Source: Sphingobacteriaceae bacterium (GTDB lineage: Bacteria > Bacteroidota > Bacteroidia > B-17B0 > Aurantibacillaceae). From it: a stretch of DNA of 64,000 nucleotides. The stretch lies in contig JADJMM010000011.1 in NCBI GenBank assembly GCA_016709575.1, positions 124,001 to 188,000 of the forward strand, in the 5' to 3' direction. Under the pieces are notes generated by a model. The model worked only from the letters and a program-made list of their open reading frames with translations. It searched no databases and was not told where the DNA came from. Position 1 is the first letter of the stretch. The number at the start of each line of letters is the position of its first letter. This document shows, piece after piece, positions 45,286 to 55,400 of this stretch. A program made the translations under genes and the position numbers.

Positions 45286-46127
45286 CGCTCCTCGTACCCT
45301 GAATTTCCTTGCAAACCTCCGCTGTGAATTACTAATACTTTTGAGTTAGCAGCAATCCTATTTTTAGAAATTAACTCTTGTACAGCGAAAAATAATTTAG
45401 CGGTGTAAACATAATCCAACAGAATATTATTCTCGTTTTCAAAATTAGTTTTAAAGTCTAAAAGTTGTTGCGTGTGTTTTGCGTATCCCCCAAAGTGATA
45501 ATCCGAAATAATACTTGCGTTAGAATTAAGTGGGCCCTCACCTTTTAAAACACTAATGCCGTAAAGTTTTTGATTTGACTTTATTGATTTAGAAATTCCT
45601 TTAAAAGTGGTGCCTGTTCCACAAGCGCAGAAAATAAAATCAAAATCATTTTCTTTTGGTAAAATCTCTTCGCAGCCTTTTTCGCCTAGCAAATTATCGC
45701 CGCCTTCAGGAATTAAATAAAATTTTCCGAATTTATTTTTAAGTTCTGAAATAAAATCTTCCTCGTTCTTCCGTTTATAATCTTCCCGAGAAACAAAATG
45801 TAATTGCATTCCGTATTTCCTTGCTTCACTTAAAGTGGAATTATTTTCGGATTCCTGCTCACCACGAATAACACCAATACTTTTTAAACCAAATTGATTA
45901 CAAGCAACCGCTGTAGCGTGAATATGATTGGAGAAAGCACCGCCGAAAGTTAGTATTGTATCTACACCTTTCTTCTTCGCTTCTTCTAAATTATACTTTA
46001 ACTTGAACCATTTGTTTCCGCTAATTTGTGGATGAATTAAATCCAAACGCAACACAGAAACTTCAATTCCCTTCTCAGAAAGTAATTTTGAACTAATCTT
46101 TTGAATTATCGGTGTGTAATGAATCAC
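45240..46127 (-). CDS. PLP-dependent lyase of the D-cysteine desulfhydrase/ACC deaminase family
   Basis: This 295-residue fold-type II PLP enzyme carries the lysine region ISGNKWFKLKYNL (Schiff-base Lys), the phosphate loop SNHIHATAVAC, and the C-terminal LVIHSGGLQGNSGY. Family members include D-cysteine desulfhydrase and 1-aminocyclopropane-1-carboxylate deaminase. TFGGAFSNH and IPEGGDN are consistent with either; a wild-type ACC deaminase usually has other residues around the active site, so D-cysteine desulfhydrase is a little more likely. The substrate is not fixed by sequence. Two 23-nt hairpin elements lie upstream. Confidence 0.83.
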   Translation of the reverse strand: MIHYTPIIQKISSKLLSEKGIEVSVLRLDLIHPQISGNKWFKLKYNLEEAKKKGVDTILTFGGAFSNHIHATAVACNQFGLKSIGVIRGEQESENNSTLSEARKYGMQLHFVSREDYKRKNEEDFISELKNKFGKFYLIPEGGDNLLGEKGCEEILPKENDFDFIFCACGTGTTFKGISKSIKSNQKLYGISVLKGEGPLNSNASIISDYHFGGYAKHTQQLLDFKTNFENENNILLDYVYTAKLFFAVQELISKNRIAANSKVLVIHSGGLQGNSGYEERYRLRPMRNVNDIQG

Positions 46128-46141
46128 TTTTTCTTTTCAAT

Positions 46142-46212
46142 GTGACTTCGACAAGCTCAGTCACCGGAATATTTTTTATGAATGCGCGGTGGTTGAGCTT
46201 GTCGAAACCACC
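46142..46212. repeat. Two facing 23-nt hairpin elements
   Basis: 46142-46164 has arms GTGACT/AGTCAC around TCGACAAGCTC. 46189-46211 has arms GTGGTT/AACCAC around GAGCTTGTCGA, and its arms extend one more pair. The two cores face each other. They sit in the gap between the PLP lyase start and the pepT stop. Confidence 0.8.
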
Positions 46213-46221
46213 ATATTAAAA

Positions 46222-47469
46222 TTAAGATTTCTCTTCCCAAATAGAAACCAGATGCACAATAGTCTCAACCGCCTTTTGCATATCTTGTACACTCACCCAC
46301 TCTTGCTTACTGTGAAAAGCGTGTTCGCCGGCAAATATATTCGGACAAGGCAAACCCATAAACGAAAAACGAGAACCATCTGTTCCGCCGCGGATACTTG
46401 ACAATATAGGTTTTACTCCAGTGCGTTTTACAGCTTCCATAGCGTAATCCACAACGTGCGGACATTTAGCTAAAACTTCACCCATGTTACGGTATTGCTC
46501 TGTTACTTTAAATTCGTACGAACATTTATTATAGTTAGATAAAACTTTTTTAGTGATGTCTTCCAATTCTTTTTCTAATGCGAGTAAAGTTGGTGTATCA
46601 AACGCGCGGATAATAAATTTTATTTCAACTTGTTCTAGTCCACCATTAATTGCAGTTGGATGCATGAAAGGTTGTTTTCCCTCTGTAGTTTCAGGAGTTT
46701 TGTTTTTTGGAATTAAGTTTACAATCTCCGCTGCAATTTTAACGGCGTGTTGCATTTTATCTTTTGCAAAACCAGGATGAGTAGGAAATCCATGTATTAA
46801 AATACTTACAGCATCTGCGCTGAATGTTTCATTTTCGATATGACCTAAAGTTTCGCCATCCATTGTATAACCAAACTCAGCTCCCAATTTTTTCATTTCG
46901 GCTTTATCAGTACCACGACCAATTTCTTCATCGGGTGTAAATAGAATTCTTATTTTTCCGTGTTTCACTTCAGGATGATTCATTAAATAATGTGCGGCAT
47001 CCATAATTTCAGCAACACCTGCTTTGTTATCTGCTCCTAATAAAGTTGTTCCATCCGTGGTAATAATATCATTTCCTATTTGCTCTGCTAAAGCAACATG
47101 CTCCGAAAATTTAATCACTTGTGATTTATCATTCGGCAACACAATATCACCGCCATTATATTTTTTATGAATAACAGGATTCACATTTGTACCACTACAA
47201 TCAGGAGAAGTATCCACATGCGAACAAAAACATAACACTGGAACATTTTTAGTGGTGTTAGAAGGAATTGTGGCGTACACGTAACCATGTTCATCCAATT
47301 CAGCATCTGTAATGCCAATCGCTTTTAATTCTTCCACTAAAACCTTGCTCAGATTTTTTTGTTTCTAGGTACTCTAACAAGTTTTAAATAAAAGATCCGA
47401 TTGCTTATCTATTTTTGCGTAACGGATGAAACGATCAGTTACTGTGAAATTATAGTTTGAGAAATTCAT
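46222..47469 (-). CDS. pepT: Peptidase T (tripeptidase) with two in-frame TAG codons
   Basis: Peptidase T is a zinc aminopeptidase of family M20 acting on tripeptides. Core motifs are CFCSHVDTSPDCSGTNVNP (zinc His), TTLLGADNKAGVAEI, FTPDEEIGRG (catalytic Glu, zinc Glu), MDGETLG (zinc Asp), and GGTDGSRFSFMGLPCPNIFAG. The N-terminal 44 residues lie in the same frame upstream, from ATG 47469 (MNFSNYNFTVTDRFIRY), but are interrupted by TAG at 47374-47376 and 47365-47367. Family members have Pro and Glu or Ala at these places. With both read through, the length is 415, the norm. GTG 47337 would otherwise start a version lacking 44 residues. Error, decay or recoding cannot be told apart here. Confidence 0.85.
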
Positions 47470-47521
47470 GTGACAAATTATTAGGTGAGTGAAGTTAGGA
47501 ATTATTGAAGTAATTTAAAAT

Positions 47522-47548
47522 AAAAAAGTCCGCATTTCTACGGACTTC
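47522..47548 (-). terminator. Rho-independent terminator after clpX
   Basis: AAGTCCG (47526-47532) pairs with CGGACTT (47541-47547) around CATTTCTA, and the minus strand continues into a T-rich stretch. It ends the clpX transcript. Confidence 0.75.
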
Positions 47549-47569
47549 AAATTCTGAACTATCAAACAA

Positions 47570-48811
47570 CTAAGCCGCTTTTAAATGACTCAACTTTGCT
47601 GTTTTCAATTTGTCGACAGCGTAATCTAAAGTAATGGTAAATGACTTTGGAGCTTTTTCGCTGCTAGGTAATTCAAACATTAAGTCGAGCATAATAGCTT
47701 CGCAAATACCGCGTAAACCACGGGCGCCTAATTTAAATTCTAAAGCTTTATCTACAATTAAATCTAACACTTCATCTTCCACTTCCAGCTTAATGCCTTC
47801 CATCTTAAATAAGTGTTTGTATTGTTTCATTAAAGCGTTTTTAGGATCCGTTAAAATCTGACGCAATGCGCTCTTATCTAAAGGTTGCAAATAAGTTAAG
47901 ATGGGTAAACGACCAATTAACTCCGGAATTAAACCAAATGATTTTAAATCTTGCGGAGAAATATATTGTAATAAATTACTTCTGTCAACTTCATCACCTG
48001 TAACAGATGCAGAATAACCTACAGCTTGCGTATTTAAACGGTTCGCAATTTTTTTCTCGATACCATCAAATGCACCGCCGCAAATAAATAAAATATTTTT
48101 TGTGTTCACTTGTATCATTTTAGCATCAGGATGTTTTCTTCCGCCTTGAGGTGGAACGTTAACACTAGATCCTTCTAATAATTTCAACATCGCTTGTTGA
48201 ACACCTTCACCACTTACATCACGTGTGATGCTTGGGTTATCGCTCTTGCGGGCAATTTTATCAATCTCATCAATAAATACAATTCCTCTTTCTGCAGCAG
48301 CTGTATCGTAATCGGCTGCTTGTAATAAACGGGTTAAAATACTTTCTACGTCTTCACCAACATAACCTGCTTCAGTTAAAACAGTAGCATCAGCAATACA
48401 AAACGGAACGTTCAATAATTTTGCAATACTACGCGCCATTAATGTTTTTCCGGTTCCGGTTTCTCCAACCATTATCACGTTCGATTTTTCAATCTCAATT
48501 TCTTCTTTATCATTTGTAGCATGCGCCACACGTTTGAAGTGATTGTACACCGCAACACTTAATACTTTCTTTGCTTCACTCTGACCAATTACATATTCAT
48601 CCAAATACGTTTTTATTGCGTTTGGTTTTAATAAATTTAATGCTTGCTGAACTTTTTGTTTAGAGTCGGCATTACCTTCCTCACTAATCATTTTATACGC
48701 CTGCGAAATACAATTATCGCAAATATGACCTGTGATACCCGCAATTAAAATTTTTACATCTTTCTTGTCGCGGTTACAAAATGAACACAATATAGGACCT
48801 GCTTTTGCCAT
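47570..48811 (-). CDS. clpX: ATP-dependent Clp protease ATP-binding subunit ClpX
   Basis: This 413-residue AAA+ unfoldase feeds ClpP. An N-terminal zinc-binding domain has CSFCNRDKK (Cys9, Cys12) and CDNC (Cys31, Cys34). The AAA+ motifs are VGETGTGKTLMA (Walker A), IVFIDEIDKIA (Walker B), RDVSGEGVQQAMLKLLEG and LGARGLRGICEAI (sensor 2). The ClpP-binding loop is expected near the NRLN/IGF-type segment, where IGF is not obvious. clpP is not adjacent. It is monocistronic, with a terminator behind it. Confidence 0.95.
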   Translation of the reverse strand: MAKAGPILCSFCNRDKKDVKILIAGITGHICDNCISQAYKMISEEGNADSKQKVQQALNLLKPNAIKTYLDEYVIGQSEAKKVLSVAVYNHFKRVAHATNDKEEIEIEKSNVIMVGETGTGKTLMARSIAKLLNVPFCIADATVLTEAGYVGEDVESILTRLLQAADYDTAAAERGIVFIDEIDKIARKSDNPSITRDVSGEGVQQAMLKLLEGSSVNVPPQGGRKHPDAKMIQVNTKNILFICGGAFDGIEKKIANRLNTQAVGYSASVTGDEVDRSNLLQYISPQDLKSFGLIPELIGRLPILTYLQPLDKSALRQILTDPKNALMKQYKHLFKMEGIKLEVEDEVLDLIVDKALEFKLGARGLRGICEAIMLDLMFELPSSEKAPKSFTITLDYAVDKLKTAKLSHLKAA

Positions 48812-48844
48812 GCTGTAAAGGTAATGAATTTATTTTTTGAGGAT

Positions 48845-48872
48845 AAAAAAACCCTGCAGAACAGGGCTTTTA
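48845..48872 (-). terminator. Rho-independent terminator
   Basis: AACCCTG (48849-48855) pairs with CAGGG around CAGAA, and T/A-rich sequence lies on both sides. It ends the 48890-49303 transcript and sits just before clpX. Confidence 0.65.
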
Positions 48873-48889
48873 AATTAGGTTATTTTTTG

Positions 48890-49303
48890 TTATTTAAAAT
48901 CTTCTTTTGGAGCTGGAGTTAATTCAATCCCTTCGCTGTTTGGAAGTGCTTTAATTTTGTAGTAGTAGGTTTTATCATCGCGCATGATGCTAATCATATC
49001 GCTTTTTACTGAATATCCATAAAACTCATCGCAATAAAATGTACCCGCTTTTACTTCGATACCTGTTGCATCAACAATAGTAGTTTTTAAAGTTGCGCAA
49101 TTAGACATTGAACCATTTGTAGAAAACTTTGCTTCCCAGTCACTCGGCGTTTTGCCTTGTGTAGTTTTTAATGTTAAAGCACCGGTACCGATAGTACCTG
49201 TAACGAACCAACTTTTAGATTGTAACTGCTCAGCCATTTTTTGAGATTGAGCATTAAAAGTAAATGCTGCTACTAAACAAATTGTTAAAAATAAAGACTT
49301 CAT
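48890..49303 (-). CDS. Small secreted protein of unknown function
   Basis: This 137-residue protein has a signal peptide (LFLTICLVAAFTFNAQS). The mature part begins MAEQLQSKSWFVTGTIGTGAL and continues as a beta-sandwich (DWEAKFSTNGSMSNCATL, GIEVKAGTFYCDEFYGYSV, SIMRDDKTYYYKI), with two or three Cys that could form a disulfide. It resembles the lipocalin-like domain of Bacteroidota secreted proteins, a loose comparison. It is monocistronic with a terminator behind it. Confidence 0.7.
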   Translation of the reverse strand: MKSLFLTICLVAAFTFNAQSQKMAEQLQSKSWFVTGTIGTGALTLKTTQGKTPSDWEAKFSTNGSMSNCATLKTTIVDATGIEVKAGTFYCDEFYGYSVKSDMISIMRDDKTYYYKIKALPNSEGIELTPAPKEDFK

Positions 49304-49408
49304 TTTATAAGTGTTTTTTAGTCTAGTAAATGTAGTTATCTAAAGCCTATTTAACAAGGGTAATGAGCCAAATAGCCTTAAATATGAGTCAAATTACCCC
49401 CTAAATTA

Positions 49409-50815
49409 CTATATATGGAGGGCTCTTTTAGCAGTTGCATCTAAACAGGCTTCTTTAAAGCTTTCGGTGAAGGTTGGATGGGCATGACAAATACGGGCAA
49501 TATCTTCGGCACTAGCTCTGAATTCCATAGCAACAACTGCTTCTGCAATCATATCCGCAGCACGTGGACCAATCATGTGAACTCCTAAAATTTCATCAGT
49601 AGTTTCATCACTTAATACTTTTACAAAACCATCAGTATCCATACTAGCGCGGGCACGACCACTTGCTTTGAAAGGGAAATTTCCTGTCTTGTATTTTTTA
49701 CCTTGCTCTTTTAATTGTTCTTCTGTTAAACCAACCGCTGCAATTTCAGGCCATGTATAAACAACACCTGGAATTAAATTATAATTCATGTGAGGTTTTT
49801 GTCCCGCCATTACTTCAGCAACAAAAACACCTTCTTCTTCAGCTTTGTGAGCTAGCATCGGACCTTTCACCACATCACCAATAGCGTAAATGCCTTCTAC
49901 ATTTGTTTGCAAATGATCATCCACTGCAATTCGTCCGCCTTTATCTTCTAATTTAACTCCAGCTTTTTCCAAACCTAAATTATCTGTGTAAGGGCGACGG
50001 CCAACAGAAACCAAAACGTAATCGCCTTTAATTTCTAATTTTTCTCCTTCACCTTTTTCAACACTTACAGTGGCTTCTTTTCCTTTTGCAGAAACGCCTG
50101 TTACTTTATGTTTCATGAAAAATTCAAAGCCTAAATTCTTTTTAAGTACGCGCTGTAATTCTTTTCCAAGAGCTGCATCCATACCGGGAATCAAACGATC
50201 CATGTATTCTACCACACTTACTTTAGAACCAAGTCGCGCGTAAACACTTCCTAACTCTAATCCGATAACTCCACCACCAATTACAATTAAATGTTTTGGA
50301 ACTTCAGTTAACTCTAAAGCTTCTGTTGAAGTGATAATTCTTTTTTTATCGATTTGAATGAAAGGCAATGATGATGGTTTTGAACCCGTAGCGATAATTG
50401 TTTTCGCCGTTTCAATTTGTGTTTTCTTTCCTTCGTTATCGATTTCAATTGTGTTTTTATTAATGAAAGAACCATGTCCGGTTAGAACAGTAATTTTATT
50501 TTTCTTCATCAAAAAATTGATACCATCGCAAGTCATTTTTACAACGCCGCGTTTACGCTCAATCATTTGTTTGATGTTTACTTTTGGTTCGTTGATATCG
50601 ATACCGTGCTCCTTGAAATTATGCATAGCATTATGAAAATGCTCACTTGAATCTAATAATGCTTTCGATGGAATGCAACCAACATTTAAGCAAGTTCCAC
50701 CTAGAGTACTATACTTTTCAATCAAAGCGGTTTTCATACCTAATTGCGCACAACGGATTGCAGCAACATAACCACCAGGACCAGAACCAATAACTGTAAC
50801 ATCAAACTTTTCCAT
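49409..50815 (-). CDS. lpdA: Dihydrolipoyl dehydrogenase
   Basis: This 468-residue E3 component of 2-oxo acid dehydrogenase complexes has an FAD motif VTVIGSGPGGYVAAIRCAQ (residues about 6-24) and the redox disulfide GGTCLNVGCIPSKALL (Cys42, Cys47). It also has the NAD motif VIGGGVIGLELGSVYARLG, YAIGDVVKGPMLAHKAEEEG, and the C-terminal catalytic dyad AHPTFTESFKEA (His, Glu). The dimer acts in pyruvate and 2-oxoglutarate dehydrogenase. A promoter for it lies inside the end of lnt upstream. Confidence 0.96.
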   Translation of the reverse strand: MEKFDVTVIGSGPGGYVAAIRCAQLGMKTALIEKYSTLGGTCLNVGCIPSKALLDSSEHFHNAMHNFKEHGIDINEPKVNIKQMIERKRGVVKMTCDGINFLMKKNKITVLTGHGSFINKNTIEIDNEGKKTQIETAKTIIATGSKPSSLPFIQIDKKRIITSTEALELTEVPKHLIVIGGGVIGLELGSVYARLGSKVSVVEYMDRLIPGMDAALGKELQRVLKKNLGFEFFMKHKVTGVSAKGKEATVSVEKGEGEKLEIKGDYVLVSVGRRPYTDNLGLEKAGVKLEDKGGRIAVDDHLQTNVEGIYAIGDVVKGPMLAHKAEEEGVFVAEVMAGQKPHMNYNLIPGVVYTWPEIAAVGLTEEQLKEQGKKYKTGNFPFKASGRARASMDTDGFVKVLSDETTDEILGVHMIGPRAADMIAEAVVAMEFRASAEDIARICHAHPTFTESFKEACLDATAKRALHI

Positions 50816-50837
50816 AATTCTATTTTTTAAAGAAGAA

Positions 50838-50866
50838 CAAATTTACGCTTTTTTAAATCTAACAAA
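50838..50866 (-). promoter_or_regulatory. Promoter for lpdA
   Basis: On the minus strand, TTTG (50866-50863), 17 nt, then TAAATTTG (50845-50838), a perfect TAnnTTTG. It overlaps the last codons of lnt and ends 23 nt before the lpdA start. Confidence 0.5.
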
Positions 50867-52449
50867 CAGGCTCCAGCCTATAATAATTAAAGTCAACCCT
50901 ATCGAAATATAAGAGATCAAATCGCCAAATCTTACAAAAAATGTTTTTACGGAATTCAAATTCACGTCTCCGTTAATAACTGCGAATTCCCAATAAGGCT
51001 TAGCCTGAGAAATATTTCCGAACTCATCAATAAAACAACTGATGCCTGTATTAGCGCAACGGATAATTTGCTTGCGGGATTCAATGGCGCGTAATTTCGC
51101 ATAGCTTAAATGTTGTTTGTGACCGGGTGTATTTCCCCACCAGCCATCATTGGTAATGATTGCAATAACTTCAGCTCCGTTGCGGATGTATTCACCCATA
51201 AAATCGCCGTAAATACTTTCATAACAAATAGAAGGCGCTACTTTTACTTTATAAATATCATCCGTTAAAACAGTTCTTTCCTTTTGTGTACCAAGACTTC
51301 CTGTTGTCCCTCCTAACTCTAAAGCGTATTCTTCAAGATACTTGAAGATCCATCGCAAAGGCATGATTTCAGCGCCCGGAACCAGTTTTGATTTATGATA
51401 AAAAGTAAAATTCTGAAGTGTATCAATGTATATTGCTGTGTTATAAGAATCATAATAACGGTCTGCATTACTATATTTTCTAGCTGTTGAACTCAATTCC
51501 TCACCTGCTAAAAATTCCCGTTGAGTAGCTGCGCCCGTCAAAATACTCGCTTTCGGAAAATGAATCTTAGTTAATGCTATCAGACTCTTAAACTCTTCAG
51601 CATTCCTATAATCTCCTCGTTAACATCATAGTCAACATTGCCAACTACAAATGTTTCAGGAAACACAACCAATTCCGTTTTTTTATTTAATGAACTCTGA
51701 GTTAATTGTTGGTGCAATTTTCCTAACTGATTATTAAACCCAGAAGCAAATTTTTCGTTATAAGGATCAATATTTGGTTGAACAACTGTAACATTAATCT
51801 TTTTATCAGGCGTAATAGTACGGAACGATAAAATTAAATATGAAACTAAAATTGGAATTATGATGATTGCAATTGGTTTCAAATAAGATCTAATGTCTTT
51901 TTTGCCCGCTAAAATTAATTGTATTATTAAAACATTCACTAACATTATCCATAAACTTCCGCCGCTTGTACCTGTAAATTCGTACCATTGAATGAAGTTA
52001 GTTGTTGATGCGAAATTATTTCCGAGTGTTAACCATGGCCAAGTTAATTCCCAAGTATGATGCAAATATTCGTAAGCCAACCAAATTGGAATTAGTAACC
52101 AAAATTTTAAAGTTCCTAAAATTCGCTTCTCAGCTCTGTACCAGATTAAGAACATACCGCTATGCAAAAGCGCATTGAATACATAAGCCAAAATAGCAGC
52201 TTCTTTTCCAAACTCAACACAAGTTATCCACCAGGTAGAAACAACATTCCAAACAAAAAATCCGAGGTAAGATAATCCCCAAATTTTTACACCTTTCTTT
52301 CGCGAATCAGAATTGTGTACAGAATTAACCGCTAAAAATAAGGGAACAAATCCTACAAAAATTAAAAGTGTAAATGGTGCAAACCAAGATACGCCGATAA
52401 GAAGTCCGCTTAATAAAACAAGTAAAAAATTAGATGCTCTTTTAAGCAT
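50843..52449 (-). CDS. lnt: Apolipoprotein N-acyltransferase, frameshifted
   Basis: This inner-membrane enzyme completes lipoprotein maturation by N-acylating the Cys. The first frame covers the N-terminal transmembrane domain (six or so helices, from LLVLLSGLLIGVSWFAPF) to VVFPETFVVGN, containing the catalytic Glu. It then stops at 51580. The second frame begins NAEEFKSLIALTKIHF, has the catalytic Lys in HKSKLVPGAEI and Cys in APSICYESIYG, and ends in a final helix. One missing base near 51604-51606 separates the two. The corrected length is about 535 residues. Lnt is usually essential in diderms that make it, and error is therefore likely. It follows secA by 9 nt. Confidence 0.9.
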
Positions 52450-52458
52450 ATTTTATAG

Positions 52459-55400
52459 CTACTGCCCGTGACAGTTTTTGTATTTTTTACCGCTGCCGCA
52501 AGGACAAGGATCGTTTCTTCCAACTTTAGTCTCCACGCGAACAGGTTGCTGCTTTACTTTTTGCTGCTCCTTTTGTTCTTGAATTTCGCTTTCGTCGCGG
52601 GTTTCAGTTAGTTTTTCCTTCTTTTGTTTTGGCTGCTCTTGCGTAAATTTAGCTTGTTGAATTTGTTGTTTGTTGTCTTCAACAGGTAAACCACCTTTCA
52701 TTAAGAACGAAACAATGTTCTTGCTCGTTCTGCCAATCATGTCTCGGAATAAATTAAATGATTCTAATTTATAAATTACTAAAGGATCTTTTTGTTCTAA
52801 TGATGCATTTTGTACAGCTTGTTTCAAATCATCCAATTCACGTAAATGTTCTTTCCATGAATCATCAATCATTGCCAACACAACTGTTTTTTCAAACGCT
52901 AACATCATCTCGCGACCTTTACTATCATAAGCTTTTTTAAGATTAGCCATGATTTGTAAACCACGAACACCATCTGTAAACGGTGTTACTATGTTTTCGT
53001 ATTGATTGTTCGGGTTCGTATACACATCACGAACAGTTGGGAAAACTGTTTCACAAATAGCTTCTACTTTTAATGCATATTGCTTTTGTGCTGTTTTAAA
53101 TAACTTCTCAGTTACTTCATCTTCACGCTCCGAATTAAATGTTTTTTCGTCAACCGGACTTTCAACACCAAAGTTTTTAATACACTCTAATGTAAATCCA
53201 TCATAATCACGAGTTGAATGGTATTCTGTTACAATATTTTCAGAAACTTCATACAACATGTTCGCGATATCAATACTTAATCTATCACCATATAAAGCAC
53301 TGCGACGACGTTTGTAAATTACATCACGTTGCGCGTTCATTACATCATCGTATTCAATTAAACGCTTACGAGTACCGAAGTGATTTTCTTCTACTTTCTT
53401 TTGTGCACGTTCAATAGATTTAGTAATCATGCTATGTTGAATTACTTCACCTTCTTGCAATCCCATTCTATCCATTAACGAAGCAATGCGCTCGCTACCG
53501 AATAAACGCATTAAGTTATCTTCTAATGAAACGAAGAACTGAGAAGAACCCGGATCACCCTGACGACCTGCACGACCACGTAACTGACGGTCGACACGTC
53601 TGCTCTCGTGGCGTTCTGTACCAACAATTGCTAAACCACCAGCTTCTTTTACGCCTGGTCCTAGTTTAATATCCGTACCACGACCCGCCATGTTGGTAGC
53701 AATAGTTACAGTTCCTGCTTTACCCGCTTCTGCAACAATTTCTGCTTCCTTCTGGTGGAGTTTCGCGTTTAATACATTGTGTTTAATTCCGCGCAGTTTT
53801 AAGGTACGGCTTAATAATTCTGAAATTTCAACTGTAGTTGTACCAATAAGAACCGGTCTGCCTGCAGCCACTAATTTTGCAGTTTCTTCAATTACTGCAT
53901 TATATTTTTCACGTTTAGTTTTGTAAACGAAATCCTGTTCATCCTTACGGGAAATTGCTCTGTTGGTTGGAATAACAACAACATCTAATTTGTAAATATC
54001 CCAAAACTCTTGCGCTTCCGTCTCCGCTGTACCGGTCATACCTGCCAACTTATTATACATACGGAAATAGTTCTGTAAAGTAATTGTTGCGTAAGTTTGA
54101 GTAGCAGCTTCAATTTTTACATTTTCTTTCGCTTCAATTGCCTGGTGTAATCCATCGCTATAACGACGGCCTTCCATAATACGACCAGTTTGTTCGTCAA
54201 CAATTTTAATTTGTCCGCCATCAATTACATACTCAGTATCTTTTTCAAAAACAGTGTAGGCTTTCAATAATTGGTTTACTGTGTGAATACGTTCGCTCTT
54301 GATACTGAATTCACGCATCACAGCCTCTTTCGCTACTAATTTCTCTTTTGGATCAAGAATGTTTTTTTCAATGTCAGCTACTTCATCTCCAACGTTTGGA
54401 ATAATAAAGAACTTAGTATCATCAGCACTAGATGTAATCAAATCAATTCCCTTCTCACACAAATCAACAGAGTTGTGTTTTTCATCTACCACAAAATACA
54501 ATTCCGCATCTATCTTCGGCATTTCCTTGTTTTGGTCCTGCATGTAATAGTTTTCGGTTTTTTGCAATAAGGCTCTTACCCCATTCTCACTTAAAAATTT
54601 AATTAAAGCTGTGTTTTTCGGTAAACCACGGTAAGCACGTAACAACGGCATACCCGCTTCTTTTTCTTTTCCCTCGGCAAATAATCTTTTTGCATCCGTT
54701 AAACACGTTAGTACGTATTGTTTTTGTGCGTTAACTAATTTTTCTACGCGGGGTTTAAATTCGTTGAACTCGTGTTTATCACCTTGTGGTGTTGGTCCCG
54801 AAATAATCAATGGAGTACGCGCGTCGTCAATTAATACTGAATCGACCTCATCCACAATTGCGAAATTATGTTTACGTTGAACCAATTCATCTACACCGCG
54901 TGCCATGTTATCACGTAAGTAGTCAAAACCAAATTCGTTATTGGTACCATAAGTAATATCCGCTAAATAAGCTAAACGGCGTTCTTCGGTATTAGGTTCG
55001 TGTTTATCAATACAATCAACCGTTAAGCCGTGAAACTGGAATAAAGGTGCGTTCCACTCGCTATCACGTTTTGCTAAGTAATTATTTACAGTTACTAAGT
55101 GAACACCGCGACCGGCTAATGCGTTTAAGAAAACGGGTAAGGTTGAAACTAAAGTTTTTCCTTCACCGGTAGCCATCTCAGAAATTTTTCCTTGATGTAA
55201 AACAATACCACCTATCAACTGAACATCGTAGTGAACCATGTCCCAAGTGATTTCTCCACCTGCAGCTGTCCAAGAGTTTTTCCAAACTGCCTTGTTGCCA
55301 CGGATTTCAATATGCTTTAAGGTTTTTGCAAATTCAGTATCGTAAGCGGAGGCTGTAACTTCTAATTCTTTATTATCTTTAAAACGACGAGCAGTATCTT

